DNA from: JAXMDC01 sp046349035
GTDB lineage: Bacteria; Pseudomonadota; Alphaproteobacteria; Rhizobiales; Kaistiaceae
DNA length: 64,000 nt
Direction of reading: 5' to 3'
NCBI GenBank assembly: GCA_046349035.1
Contig: JAXMDC010000004.1
Location: forward strand, 1-64,000
Shown: piece after piece, positions 45,708 to 54,010 of the stretch
How positions within the stretch are numbered: the stretch's first letter is position 1
How the letters are laid out: every line of letters begins with the position of its first letter
Program-made: the position numbers and the translations under genes
The notes under the pieces: model-generated
Told to the model about the DNA's origin: nothing
What the model saw: the letters and a program-made list of their open reading frames with translations, nothing else
Database searches by the model: none

Positions 45708-47642
45708 TCAGAGCACTCGCGAGGGCCGCCCGGAGGAAGCGCCGAACCCTTCGATGAGAGCTTCGGTACCTTCCTCGGCTGTCAGCTGCGATTTGATGTC
45801 GACGATCCGGGCGAAATTGGCTTCGCTGGAATCGCTACCCAAGGCAGAGCTGGCCTCGCCGAGTTCCTTACTTAGTGACCGCGAATTCTTCTGCAAGCGC
45901 GCCGCCTGCAACCAACCCCATTCAGCGTCGCCATCGGCCGCCTCCGGCGCGGCCTGCCAGGTCCGGTACCTCGTGACCTCGGCGTCGAGCCGCGCCAGCA
46001 GGGTTTCCCGTCCGCCTTCGACGAGAAGCGCCCGCAGCCGCTCCGCGTCGATTCCCGGCTCGTTGCCGGCAATCTCTAGGATTTGCCCGCGAAGCAAGTC
46101 AAGCGTCCGCGACTTGAAGTCGAAACCGGCGAAAATATCGAAGTGGCGCATCAGGATAGCCGGGTGGTTGACGACGGTAACCACCAGCAGGACCTCGCGG
46201 AACGGCAGCGCCTCGGCGGCTCTGAGCCGCGCCCGGTTGGAGAGCGTCTCGGAGACGCGGATCGGCGGCGGCAACCGCCGGTCGCGCGGGCTGCGGCTTT
46301 GCCGCCGCTCGCCGCCCCAGCGCCGCCCGCCGAAAGGCGCCGGCGCCGCGTGGCCGCCGAACGCCGCCTCGAGCCGCTCGCGGAACGCCTGCTGGTAGCG
46401 GACGCGCACGCTCGGCTCGCCAATCGTGCCGGCGAGCGTCATCAGCCGCTTCTCCAGCGCCGCCAGCCCCTCCGGCGTATCGGTCTGCGCCGCATCGACC
46501 TCGCGGCTCCACAGCACCTCGACCAGCGGCCGCGATGCCGCCAGCACCTCGGCCATCGCCTCCGGCCCGCCGGCGCCGATCAGGTCGTCGGGGTCCTGGC
46601 CCTCGGGGAGCACGGCAAAGCGCAGCGTCCGCTCCGGCGAGATCATCGGCAGCGCCAGGTCGATTGCCCGCGCCGCCGCCCGCTGCCCGGCCTTGTCGCC
46701 GTCGAAGCAGAGGACCGGCTCGCCCGACATCTGCCAGATCATCTCCAGCTGCCGGTCGGTCAGCGCCGTGCCGAGCGGGGCGACGGTGGCGGGAAAGCCG
46801 GCGACCGCCATGGCGATGACGTCGACATAGCCCTCGACCACCACCAGCCGCCCGCCGTCGCGGACCGCCTTCTTCGCCTCGGCGGCGTTGTAGACCGTGG
46901 CGCCCTTGTGGAAGATCGGCGTCTCCGGCGAGTTCAGGTACTTGGCGTTGACCTCGGCCGAGAGCGCCCGCCCGCCGAAGGCGACGATGCGGCCGCGGGA
47001 GTCGGCGATCGGGAAGATCACGCGGTCGCGGAAGCGGTCGAAGGCGACCGGGATGTCGTCGCCGGAGACCAGCAGCCCCGCCTCGATCATCCGCTCGACG
47101 GAGACGCCCTTGCCGGCGAGGTGCTCGCGGAGGGCGTTCTTGGCGTTCGGCGCATAGCCGAGCTTGAAGCGGCGCTGCACGCCGTCGCCGAGCCGCCGCC
47201 CGGCGAGATAGGCGCGCGCCGCCGCGCCATCGCGCGAGGCGAGGCGCTCGGCGAAGAAGTCGGCGGCGAGCGCCATCACCGCGTAAAGGTCGGCCTCGGC
47301 CTTCTGCCGCTCTTCGCTCCGCGCGTCGCGGGCCGGGAGGGCAACGCCGGCCAGCGCCGCCAGCTGCTCCACCGCCTCGGGGAACGACGCCCCCTCCTTC
47401 TCGGTGACGAACTTGAAGTGATCGCCGGTGACGCCGCAGCCGAAGCAGTGGTAGCGCCCCTTGCTGTCATCGACGTGGAAGGAGGCGGTCTTCTCGCCGT
47501 GGAACGGGCAGCAGGCCCAGAAATCGCCGCGCGCCGGCCGCGACTTCCGCTTATCCCATTGCACGCGGGCGCCGATCACCGCCGACAGCGGCAATCGCGC
47601 GCGAATCTCGTCGAGCAAGGCCGGCGTGAACCGCATCGGCAT
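45708..47642 (-). CDS. dnaG: DNA primase DnaG
   Basis: This 644-residue replicative primase has the N-terminal CHC2 zinc finger (CPFH near 45-48, CFGC at 66-69). The RNA-polymerase core includes EAKKAVRDGGRLVVVEGYVDVIAMA and the TOPRIM metal sites EGYVD and CFDGDKAG. The C-terminal helical domain binds DnaB. It may start at ATG 47642 or two codons later at 47636 (MRFTPALLDEIR, the usual N-terminus). It lies directly upstream of rpoD, as in the macromolecular-synthesis operon, though the 182-nt gap and CtrA box suggest rpoD also has its own promoter. Confidence 0.97.
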   Translation of the reverse strand: MPMRFTPALLDEIRARLPLSAVIGARVQWDKRKSRPARGDFWACCPFHGEKTASFHVDDSKGRYHCFGCGVTGDHFKFVTEKEGASFPEAVEQLAALAGVALPARDARSEERQKAEADLYAVMALAADFFAERLASRDGAAARAYLAGRRLGDGVQRRFKLGYAPNAKNALREHLAGKGVSVERMIEAGLLVSGDDIPVAFDRFRDRVIFPIADSRGRIVAFGGRALSAEVNAKYLNSPETPIFHKGATVYNAAEAKKAVRDGGRLVVVEGYVDVIAMAVAGFPATVAPLGTALTDRQLEMIWQMSGEPVLCFDGDKAGQRAAARAIDLALPMISPERTLRFAVLPEGQDPDDLIGAGGPEAMAEVLAASRPLVEVLWSREVDAAQTDTPEGLAALEKRLMTLAGTIGEPSVRVRYQQAFRERLEAAFGGHAAPAPFGGRRWGGERRQSRSPRDRRLPPPIRVSETLSNRARLRAAEALPFREVLLVVTVVNHPAILMRHFDIFAGFDFKSRTLDLLRGQILEIAGNEPGIDAERLRALLVEGGRETLLARLDAEVTRYRTWQAAPEAADGDAEWGWLQAARLQKNSRSLSKELGEASSALGSDSSEANFARIVDIKSQLTAEEGTEALIEGFGASSGRPSRVL

Positions 47643-47950
47643 CCGGGTTAAGTGGCCGCCCCCACCCTACCCCAATCCGCCGCCCGCCGCTGGGCCGATT
47701 TGCCACACATTCCCGAATCTCACGGCAATTCACATAGCGGGGCGAGGCCACGCCCGTAGAGCGGCGCCGACTCGATCCGCCCCGTTTACGGGGGCGGGGT
47801 GAGGATCAGCTCCCCCTACTCCCGCCCGGCGAGCAACCCACTCATGCGGCAGACCGGGCCGACGACGCCTCGCCAGAGCCGGCGTTGGCCGCTAAAAGCG
47901 GGGCGAGCGCCGGAGGAAGCCTCCTCCCGGCTCGCCGCCAAGGACCGCGT
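47643..47950. other. dnaG/carA divergent intergenic region
   Basis: No gene is visible. It should hold the divergent dnaG and carA promoters. A small hairpin, CCGCCCC (47777-47783) with GGGGCGG (47791-47797), has no T-run. AAGGA precedes the carA ATG. Confidence 0.45.
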
Positions 47951-49225
47951 ATGGCCGCCGACCTCAAGCCCGCCGACAAGCCCGCCCCCAATCCCGCTGC
48001 CGTCAAGGCCGCCGACAAGGGCGCCGCCGCCGTCAAGACCGCCGAGGTCGGGCACGATGTCTGGAGCGAACCCGCTCCGACCGCCCTCCTCGTCCTCGCC
48101 GACGGTACGGTGATGGAAGGCCGCGGCATCGGCGCGACCGGCGAAGCGGTGGGTGAAGTCTGCTTCAACACCGCCATGTCCGGCTACCAGGAGATCCTGA
48201 CGGACCCCTCTTACGCCGGGCAGATCGTCACGTTCACGTTTCCTCATATCGGCAACGTAGGCGTCAATGACGAAGATATTGAGACGGTCAATCTCGCCGC
48301 CTCGGCGGGCGTGCGCGGCCTGGTGCTGCGCGCCGATATCACCGAGCCCTCCAACTACCGCGCCGCCCGCCACTTCGACCGCTGGCTGAAAAGCCGCGGG
48401 ATCGTTGGCCTTGCCGGCATCGACACGCGGGCGCTGACGGCGCTGATCCGCGAGCGCGGCATGCCGAACGCGATGATCGCCCACAACCCCTCCGGCGCTT
48501 TCGATCTCGCCGATTTGAAGAAAAAGGCGGCGGCGTGGCCGGGCCTTGAGGGGATGGACCTCGCCAAGGAGGTCTCGACGACCCAGAGCTACCGCTGGGA
48601 CGAAACCTCCTGGCGCTGGGGCAAGGGCTACGAGCGGCAGACGCAAACGACGCGCAAGGTCGTTGCCATCGACTACGGCATGAAGCGGAACATCCTCCGC
48701 CTCCTCGCCGACCGCGGCTGCGAGCTGACGGTGATGCCGGCGACCGCCACCGCCGAGGATATCCTGGCGCAGAAGCCGGACGGGGTGTTCCTGTCGAACG
48801 GCCCCGGCGACCCGGCGGCGATGAAGGGCTACGCCGTGCCGGCGATCCAGGGCGTGATCGCCGCCGGCGTCCCGACCTTCGGCATCTGCCTCGGCCACCA
48901 GCTGATCGGCCTCGCCATCGGCGGCACCACCCGCAAGATGAAGCAGGGCCACCACGGCGCCAACCATCCGGTCAAGGACCTCGCCACCGGCAAGGTCGAG
49001 ATCACCTCGATGAACCACGGCTTTGCCGTCGACGCGAAGTCGCTGCCGGCCAACGCCGTCGAGACCCACGTCTCGCTCTTCGACGGCTCCAACTGCGGCC
49101 TGAAGCTGAAGGACCGCCCGGTCTTCTCCGTGCAGTACCACCCCGAGGCCTCGCCGGGCCCGATGGACAGCCACTACCTCTTCGACAGATTCGTCGAGGC
49201 GATCGACGAGAAGCGCGGCGGCTGA
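47951..49225 (+). CDS. carA: Carbamoyl-phosphate synthase small subunit
   Basis: The 424-residue protein from ATG 47951 (AAGGA upstream) carries an unusual Lys/Ala/Pro-rich N-terminal extension of about 35 residues before the conserved TALLVLADGTVMEGRGIG. The small-subunit domain (FNTAMSGYQEILTDPSYAGQ) is followed by a class I glutamine amidotransferase domain with the nucleophile in GICLGHQ and the catalytic His/Glu in YHPEASPGP. It supplies ammonia to CarB for arginine and pyrimidine synthesis. carB is not adjacent but lies 6.8 kb downstream on the same strand. Confidence 0.96.
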   Translation: MAADLKPADKPAPNPAAVKAADKGAAAVKTAEVGHDVWSEPAPTALLVLADGTVMEGRGIGATGEAVGEVCFNTAMSGYQEILTDPSYAGQIVTFTFPHIGNVGVNDEDIETVNLAASAGVRGLVLRADITEPSNYRAARHFDRWLKSRGIVGLAGIDTRALTALIRERGMPNAMIAHNPSGAFDLADLKKKAAAWPGLEGMDLAKEVSTTQSYRWDETSWRWGKGYERQTQTTRKVVAIDYGMKRNILRLLADRGCELTVMPATATAEDILAQKPDGVFLSNGPGDPAAMKGYAVPAIQGVIAAGVPTFGICLGHQLIGLAIGGTTRKMKQGHHGANHPVKDLATGKVEITSMNHGFAVDAKSLPANAVETHVSLFDGSNCGLKLKDRPVFSVQYHPEASPGPMDSHYLFDRFVEAIDEKRGG

Positions 49226-49241
49226 GGCGGGAGGGCGGGCG

Positions 49242-49715
49242 ATGGACGCCGCCGCGATCCGCCGCGCCGCCATCGACGCCTTCCACGCGACCTGGAAGCT
49301 CCTTGAGAAAGCCGACCGCACCGCGGCCGAGACCGAAGCGATGCTCGCCGCCGCCGCCGAGAGCCACGCCCTCTGGCTGAAGGTCGGCACCGCTGTCAAC
49401 GACCAGCGTGGCGAGTGGATGCTGGCCCGCACCGCCGTCGATGCCGGCCGGGCCGAGGCGGCCGTCCGCCACGCCGAGCGCACGTTGGCGCTGACCGCCG
49501 CCGCCAAGGTCGGCGAGGCCGGTTTCGCCGACTTCGACTTCGCCTTCGCCGAGGAAGTGACGGCCCGCGCCTTCGCCCTCGCCGGCGACCTCGCGCGCGC
49601 CCGCCGCCACTACGACCAGGCCCGCCGCCTTGGCGAGGCCATTGCCGAGGAAGGCGACCGCACCGAGTTCTTTCGCCAGTTCGCGCTCGGCCCCTGGTTC
49701 GGCCTGACGAGCTGA
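49242..49715 (+). CDS. Hypothetical helical protein downstream of carA
   Basis: This 157-residue protein starts 16 nt after carA with a strong GGGAGGGCGGG. It is Ala-rich and helical (paired helices such as AEAAVRHAERTLALTAAAK and DLARARRHYDQARRLGEAIA), resembling a TPR-like repeat fold, and has no signal peptide or membrane segment. The spacing suggests co-transcription with carA. No family is recognised. Confidence 0.7.
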   Translation: MDAAAIRRAAIDAFHATWKLLEKADRTAAETEAMLAAAAESHALWLKVGTAVNDQRGEWMLARTAVDAGRAEAAVRHAERTLALTAAAKVGEAGFADFDFAFAEEVTARAFALAGDLARARRHYDQARRLGEAIAEEGDRTEFFRQFALGPWFGLTS

Positions 49716-49827
49716 GCGGGATGGATCGACGCGGCGACAGCCGGGCCGCGACGGGCGTCGCCCCTCCACCGCGCCTCCCGGGCCAAGCCGAGACCCAGCG
49801 CCGGTCGCGAAGGGCGTCACCCCCCAA

Positions 49828-49984
49828 CCGCTCACCCCGGCGCAAGCCGGGGCCCAGCGCAAGACTCTTCGGCCGCCCTGCCCTTGAACTGGCCGCCGGC
49901 TTGCTCCGGGGGAGTCGGCCAGCGCGAGCCTCTTTTGCCGCCCTGCCCTTCAACCTGGACCCCGGCTTTCGCCGGGGTGAGCGG
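49828..49984. repeat. Dispersed palindromic repeat, unit 1 (long version)
   Basis: The left arm at 49828-49856 (core CCCCGGCGCAAGCCGGGG, then CCCAG) and the right arm at 49955-49984 (CTGGA, then CCCCGGCTTTCGCCGGGG, then TGAGCGG) are inverted copies around a spacer carrying GCGCAAGACTCTTC and a partial inner repeat. The leading CGAAGGGCGTCACCCCCCAA is shared with the other units. No gene is present from 49716 to 50091. Confidence 0.8.
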
Positions 49985-50091
49985 AGCTGGGCCGCCTCGC
50001 CCCCTCCGCCACGGAGCCTGTCATCGGGCCGGCCCAAGGCCTCGACCCGAGGGCGGTCCCGCCCCCGCTGCGCGGGTGAGGAACAGGCCGC

Positions 50092-50544
50092 TTATCGTTT
50101 TGGCGCCCGCGCAAACGCGACAAGATTGTCGAGCGTCCTGGCCGTGCCGGTGTCGACGCCGATGCGGAGATACTGCTCCAGATTCTCCGCCGTGCCGCAA
50201 TCGATGGTGACGGTCATGCGCGTCGCCTCGCCTGCCGTCTCGAAACGGACCGTGCCGACCGCCCCGTTGGCGTCGAACACCAGCCGCTCCGGCGGCGCGA
50301 TCTCGCGATAGACGCCGCTGAAGGCGTGGGACGCCGCGGCGGTGCGGAAGAGGAAGGCGCCGCCCGGTCGAAGATCGATGCGGCATTCGGCGAGGCGCTG
50401 GCCGGCCGGGTCCCACCAGGCGGCGACCTGCTCCGGCTCGGTCCATGCCGCGAAGGCTTCCTCGGGCGTCGCCGCCAGCAGCCGCACGAAGCGGAGCGAG
50501 TGCGTGGTGCGGTCGATGACCAGGCGGAGGTCTTGGTTCGTCAT
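50092..50544 (-). CDS. SRPBCC / AHSA1-like protein
   Basis: The 150-residue protein has the AHSA1-type START-like pattern: RFVRLLAATPEEAFAAWTEP, QVAAWWDPAGQ, DLRPGGAFLF, VYREIAPPERLVF, then TVTIDCGTAENLEQYLRIG. Such proteins bind small hydrophobic ligands or act as stress-linked partners of an ArsR-type regulator. It follows the ArsR-family gene by 6 nt on the same strand, a very common pair in which the regulator represses both. The ligand is unknown. Confidence 0.88.
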   Translation of the reverse strand: MTNQDLRLVIDRTTHSLRFVRLLAATPEEAFAAWTEPEQVAAWWDPAGQRLAECRIDLRPGGAFLFRTAAASHAFSGVYREIAPPERLVFDANGAVGTVRFETAGEATRMTVTIDCGTAENLEQYLRIGVDTGTARTLDNLVAFARAPKR

Positions 50545-50550
50545 GGCGCT

Positions 50551-50970
50551 TTACTCCTGACTTGGCTTGCCGGGGCCCGGCTTGCCCGCGTTCGGCCGGC
50601 CGGGCTTTGCCGGCGGCGTCTTCGTGCCGGCGCCGGCCCGGACCGTCTTGAGGTGGCGGTCGAGATTGTCGAGGCGGCCCTCCCATTCCCGGCGGAACGG
50701 CTCGACCCAATCGGCGATGTCCTTCAGCGCCGCGGCGCGGAGGCGGCGCGGCCGCCGCTGCGCGTCGCGCCCGCGTTCGATCAGCCCCGCCTCCTCCAGC
50801 ACCTTCAAATGCTTGGAGATGGTCGGCTGCGCGAGCGCGAAGGGTTCGGCCAGTTCGGCGACGCTCGCCTCGCCGGCGGTGAGGCGGGCGAGGATCGCCC
50901 GCCGCGTCGGGTCGGCGAGCGCCGCGAAGGTCTGGCTAAGGGTGTCGGGGCGGCTGCTGTGCATTTCCAT
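50551..50970 (-). CDS. ArsR-family transcriptional regulator
   Basis: This 139-residue winged-helix protein begins TLSQTFAALADPTRRAILAR, with the recognition helix in ALAQPTISKHLKVLEEAGLI. The tail is Lys/Pro/Gly-rich. It has no metal-binding CVC motif, so it is of the metal-free subtype that accompanies SRPBCC proteins rather than an arsenic sensor, even though an ArsC-like/aquaporin pair lies 2 kb away. The start at ATG 50970 gives MEMHSSRPD; an ATG two codons later is equally possible. Confidence 0.88.
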   Translation of the reverse strand: MEMHSSRPDTLSQTFAALADPTRRAILARLTAGEASVAELAEPFALAQPTISKHLKVLEEAGLIERGRDAQRRPRRLRAAALKDIADWVEPFRREWEGRLDNLDRHLKTVRAGAGTKTPPAKPGRPNAGKPGPGKPSQE

Positions 50971-51118
50971 ACGGCTATATTGCCGAATGGCGATGTAGAG
51001 TCAAGGGCGGTCGCTCCCTCCTTCCGCGCAGCCACCCTCAAGCCGCTCACCCGGGCCGCGAGGAACGTCACCCCCCAACCGCTCACCCCCGGCCGGGCTG
51101 AAGGGCGTCAGCCTTCCA

Positions 51119-51288
51119 CCGCTCACCCCGGCGCAAGCCGGGGCCCAGCGCAAGACTCTTTTGCCGCCCTGCCCTGCAACTGGACCCCGGCTTTCGCCGG
51201 GGTGAGCGGAGGTGGGAGTGGGCCCAGCGCCAGACTCTCCAGCCGCCCCGCGCTTCATCTGGACCCCGGCTGTCGTCGGGGAGAGCGG
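51119..51288. repeat. Dispersed palindromic repeat, units 2 and 2b
   Basis: Left arm 51119-51148 and right arm 51180-51209 form the same long inverted repeat as at 49.8 kb, with GCGCAAGACTCTTTTGCCGC between. A second, partial unit follows directly (CCAGCGCCAGACTCTC to 51288) with a diverged right arm (CCCCGGCTGTCGTCGGGG). The flank CGAGGAACGTCACCCCCCAA precedes at about 51057. Confidence 0.8.
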
Positions 51289-51358
51289 AGAGTGGGGCGC
51301 CCCTCCCTTCGTCGATGCCCCGCCCGCTATTTGCCCTACCCGCTGCTCGTCCCGCGGC

Positions 51359-51417
51359 CTGCCCAGCTGCCCAGCTGCCCAAAACACTAGGGTTTTGGGC
51401 AACTGGGCAGTGGGCAG
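51359..51417. repeat. Long hairpin built of CTGCCCAG repeats
   Basis: The arms 51359-51385 and 51392-51417 are inverted and nearly perfect (26 bp with one extra base) around a 6-nt loop. Each arm contains two to three copies of GCCCAGCT-like units next to CCCAAAAC. It lies about 40 nt beyond the 3' end of the AAA ATPase gene, but no T-run follows on that strand. Confidence 0.7.
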
Positions 51418-51456
51418 CGGGGGCGCCGGCTTTGAAGAACACAGGACGGGCAAGGT

Positions 51457-52470
51457 CTAAGCATCGGTTTGCCCGGCATAGGGGGCTGCGGTCCGCAGGC
51501 GTTGAACGACCGAACGCGACAAGCCGAGCCGCTCGGCGATCTCGCGGTCGGTCAGTCCGGAAACGGCGAGCCAGCGGATTTCTTCCGCCCGATCCTCCTT
51601 CTCTTGCGCCTTCTCGGCGGCCTCTGCCGCCTCGCCGCCGATGGCGCTGCGGCTCCACACCAGGCCGCCGGCCGGGCCGGGACCGAGCCGCGCCTCGAAG
51701 GGCGTCGCCGCCGCGCCGAACACCCCGCGCAGCTTGTCGAAATGCACCTCGAAGCGCGCCCCTTGGCTGGCGAGGTAGTCGGCCGGCCGCTTCAGCGCGA
51801 TCACCGTGTCGAGCACGTCCTCGCGCCGCGAGGTGCCGCGCTGCAGGCCGGCCTTGCCGGCGTGGTGGACGAGGAGGCCGGAGTGGCCGGCCCGTCGGAG
51901 GCGCAACAGCCAGCGCTGCATCGGCGACCAGGAATCGGCGTCGTTGTCGTTGAGCGCGGCGGCGAGCGTGGAATGATTGTCGAGCGTCAGGAGGTCGACG
52001 CCGGCAAGCATCGCCTCGATCTGCCGCTGCGCCGCCTCCTCGTTGAGGTTGGGGAGGCCGCCCTCGAACGCGTCGGCGGCGAGCAGGCGGAAGCTTTCGC
52101 CGGCCGCCTTGAGCCGATCCATGCCGGCCCCGCCGACGATGCCGGCCATCCGGTCGCGCAGCATCGCGATCGGCATCTCGCCGTCGACATGGAGGACGGT
52201 GCGCGGCCCCCGCGCCTTCCAGCCGAGGAGTTCGCCGCCGGTGGCGACGGCGTAGGAGATCGACAGCGCCAGGAGCGTCTTGCCGACGCCGCGCGGCGCG
52301 TAAAGCATGCCGAGCCCCTTCTCGCTGAGGATCGGCTCGAGCAGCATCTGCGGCGGCTTGATGTCGAGGGCGAACAACTCCTTGAGGGTGAGCGGCCGGA
52401 GCGGTTCGGGCGGCGGCTCCAACGGGCCGTCGGGTCCGTCGGGAGGGAAGCGGTTGGGGACTGGGGTCAT
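51457..52470 (-). CDS. RecA-like AAA ATPase (AAA_25/RepA-like) with C-terminal HTH
   Basis: The 337-residue protein opens with a Pro-rich tail, then a RecA-fold domain: Walker A APRGVGKT (58-65), HVDGEMP, and a Walker B-like LLTLDNHST near 178, with LLVHHAGKAGLQRGTSRRED following. This is typical of RepA-like ATPases of plasmids, phages and integrated elements. The last 45 residues hold a helix-turn-helix (SGLTDREIAERLGLSRSVVQ). Its substrate, probably DNA, is unknown. It stands alone between repeats and an intergenic region with a LexA-like site, which suggests mobile origin. Its ATG overlaps the stop of a 64-codon Arg-rich frame that I do not accept as a gene. Confidence 0.82.
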   Translation of the reverse strand: MTPVPNRFPPDGPDGPLEPPPEPLRPLTLKELFALDIKPPQMLLEPILSEKGLGMLYAPRGVGKTLLALSISYAVATGGELLGWKARGPRTVLHVDGEMPIAMLRDRMAGIVGGAGMDRLKAAGESFRLLAADAFEGGLPNLNEEAAQRQIEAMLAGVDLLTLDNHSTLAAALNDNDADSWSPMQRWLLRLRRAGHSGLLVHHAGKAGLQRGTSRREDVLDTVIALKRPADYLASQGARFEVHFDKLRGVFGAAATPFEARLGPGPAGGLVWSRSAIGGEAAEAAEKAQEKEDRAEEIRWLAVSGLTDREIAERLGLSRSVVQRLRTAAPYAGQTDA

Positions 52471-52708
52471 CGGCTTGTCCTGTTCGGGAAAGGGTGGCGG
52501 CGGCGGCCGCAGAGGCGGGCGCGGCGAAGGGCGGCGGGAAGGAAGAGCGGCGCGGCAGCGGCCGCTCGCAGGGCAGGCAGGCGGTCGCGGCGGAGTTCGC
52601 GGCGCTCCGTCCCCCTAGCGGGAACGTGGCCGGAGCCCACTTGATGCCGGAGCAACGCCAAGCGGCGGCGCCGAGCCGCCGCGCGAATGCCCTACATATT
52701 CACTCTTG
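52471..52708. other. Intergenic region upstream of the AAA ATPase
   Basis: The stretch is very GC-rich. Arg/Pro-rich open frames exist on both strands but show no family similarity, and I see no gene I can support. Confidence 0.45.
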
Positions 52709-52723
52709 GAACAAAACGCGAAC
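52709..52723. promoter_or_regulatory. LexA-like (SOS) box candidate
   Basis: The plus strand reads GAACAAAACGCGAAC, equal to GTTCGCGTTTTGTTC on the other strand. This is a direct GTTC-N7-GTTC repeat as used by alphaproteobacterial LexA. It lies 239 nt before the AAA ATPase ATG and 100 nt before the ArsC-like ATG. A TTGACA (52727-52732, minus strand) is adjacent. About one such match is expected by chance per window, so it is only a candidate. Confidence 0.35.
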
Positions 52724-52823
52724 GGATGTCAAGCGGATTCCGCTGCGCGGGCACGCTCGGCGGACCGTTGCGCGCCGCGCCCGTCATCCAACCGTCACCG
52801 AGCGCGGCTACCCACCGGCCCCG

Positions 52824-53351
52824 ATGACCGACCGAATCTACAACGTCCTCTTCCTCTGCACCGGCAACTCGGCGCGCTCGATCCTCGCCGAAGCGATCCT
52901 CGCCCGCGACGGCAAGGGCCGCTTCCGCGCCTTCTCCGCCGGCAGCCGGCCGCGCGGCGAAGTCAACCCGCACGCCCTTCGCCTGCTCGGAAGCCTCGGC
53001 GTCGACACCGCGCCCTTCCGCTCCAAGAGCTGGGACGAGTTCGCAGCGCCCGGCGCGCCGGCAATGGACTTCGTCTTCACCGTCTGCGACGACGCCGCCG
53101 GCGAGGAATGCCCGCTCTGGCCGGGCCAGCCGATGACCGCCCATTGGGGCGTGCCCGATCCCGCCAGGGCGAGCGGCAGCGATGCCGAGATCGCCGCCGC
53201 CTTCGCGGAGTCCTATCGCCTGCTCGCCAACCGCATCGGCGTGTTCGTCAGCCTGCCGCTCGCCACCCTCGACCGCCTGTCGCTACAGCAGCGGCTCGAC
53301 CGGATCGGCGGCATGGCCCGCCCGGATCGCCGGTCGCGCTCGGCAGCATGA
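52824..53351 (+). CDS. ArsC-like low-molecular-weight phosphatase-fold protein
   Basis: The 175-residue protein opens with the P-loop LFLCTGNSARSILAEA, in which C12-x5-R18 is the phosphatase/arsenate-reductase active site. It has the AGSRPRGEVNPHALRLL segment and the VFTVCDDAAGEECPLWPG block with further Cys residues, typical of thioredoxin-coupled ArsC. It should reduce arsenate to arsenite. It overlaps the aquaporin gene by 4 nt, matching the rhizobial arsC-aqpS pairing, in which arsenite leaves through the channel. No arsenic-type ArsR is adjacent. Confidence 0.85.
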   Translation: MTDRIYNVLFLCTGNSARSILAEAILARDGKGRFRAFSAGSRPRGEVNPHALRLLGSLGVDTAPFRSKSWDEFAAPGAPAMDFVFTVCDDAAGEECPLWPGQPMTAHWGVPDPARASGSDAEIAAAFAESYRLLANRIGVFVSLPLATLDRLSLQQRLDRIGGMARPDRRSRSAA

Positions 53352-54010
53352 CCGCGCCGCTGCCGCAGCGCGTCTTTGCCGAAGCGCTCGGCAGCACCCT
53401 CCTGGTCGCCACCGTCGTCGGCTCCGGCATCATGGCCGAGCGCTTGGCGGGGGGTAACGCCGCCCTCGCCCTCCTCGGCAATACGCTGCCGACCGGCGCG
53501 ATCCTGGTGGTCCTGGTGACGCTCTTCGCCCCGACCTCGGGCGCCCACTTCAACCCCGCCGTCACCGCCGTCCTCGCCGCTCGTGGAGCCTTCCCGGCGA
53601 GCGAGGTCGCCGCCTATGTCGCCGCCCAATGCGTCGGCGCAATCTCCGGCACGCTCGTCGCGCATCTGATGTTCGGGTTGGCGCCGCTCGCCGTCGGCGA
53701 TCACGCCCGCAGCGGCCCCGGCCTCTGGCTCGGCGAGACGGTCGCCACCTTCGCCCTGGTGCTGGTCGTCCTTGAAGGCTCGCGCGTCGCCGCCCACGCC
53801 ATCCCCTGGCTGGTCGGCCTCGTCATCACGGCCGCCTATTGGTTCACCTCGTCGACCAGCTTCGCCAACCCGGCGGTGACGCTGGCCCGCGGCCTGACCA
53901 CGACCTTCGCCGGCATCGCCCTCGCCGACGTGCCGGCTTTCGTGGCGGCGCAACTCGCCGGCGCGGCGCTGGCCTCGCTCGCCGCGACCGCCCTCGCCCC
54001 GCGGCGCTAA
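53348..54010 (+). CDS. Aquaporin/aquaglyceroporin (AqpS-like)
   Basis: This 220-residue MIP-family channel has six hydrophobic segments and both NPA boxes: HFNPAVT (NPA 69-71) and FANPAVTLAR (174-176), the latter with the selectivity-filter Arg following. Coupled to the ArsC-like gene (ATGA overlap), it most likely exports arsenite downhill, as described for Sinorhizobium AqpS. This is inferred from context. The 3' end overlaps the convergent zinc peptidase gene by 4 nt. Confidence 0.9.
   Translation: MTAPLPQRVFAEALGSTLLVATVVGSGIMAERLAGGNAALALLGNTLPTGAILVVLVTLFAPTSGAHFNPAVTAVLAARGAFPASEVAAYVAAQCVGAISGTLVAHLMFGLAPLAVGDHARSGPGLWLGETVATFALVLVVLEGSRVAAHAIPWLVGLVITAAYWFTSSTSFANPAVTLARGLTTTFAGIALADVPAFVAAQLAGAALASLAATALAPRR

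Noticed and set aside
49716..51456. A CRISPR array in the repeat-rich stretch
   Set aside because: The repeats are long, irregularly spaced palindromes without regular spacers, and there are no cas genes in the window.
52467..52661. A 64-codon frame whose stop overlaps the AAA ATPase start (ATGA)
   Set aside because: The overlap looks like translational coupling, but the product is Arg/Ala-rich with no recognisable feature, and the region is open in several frames.
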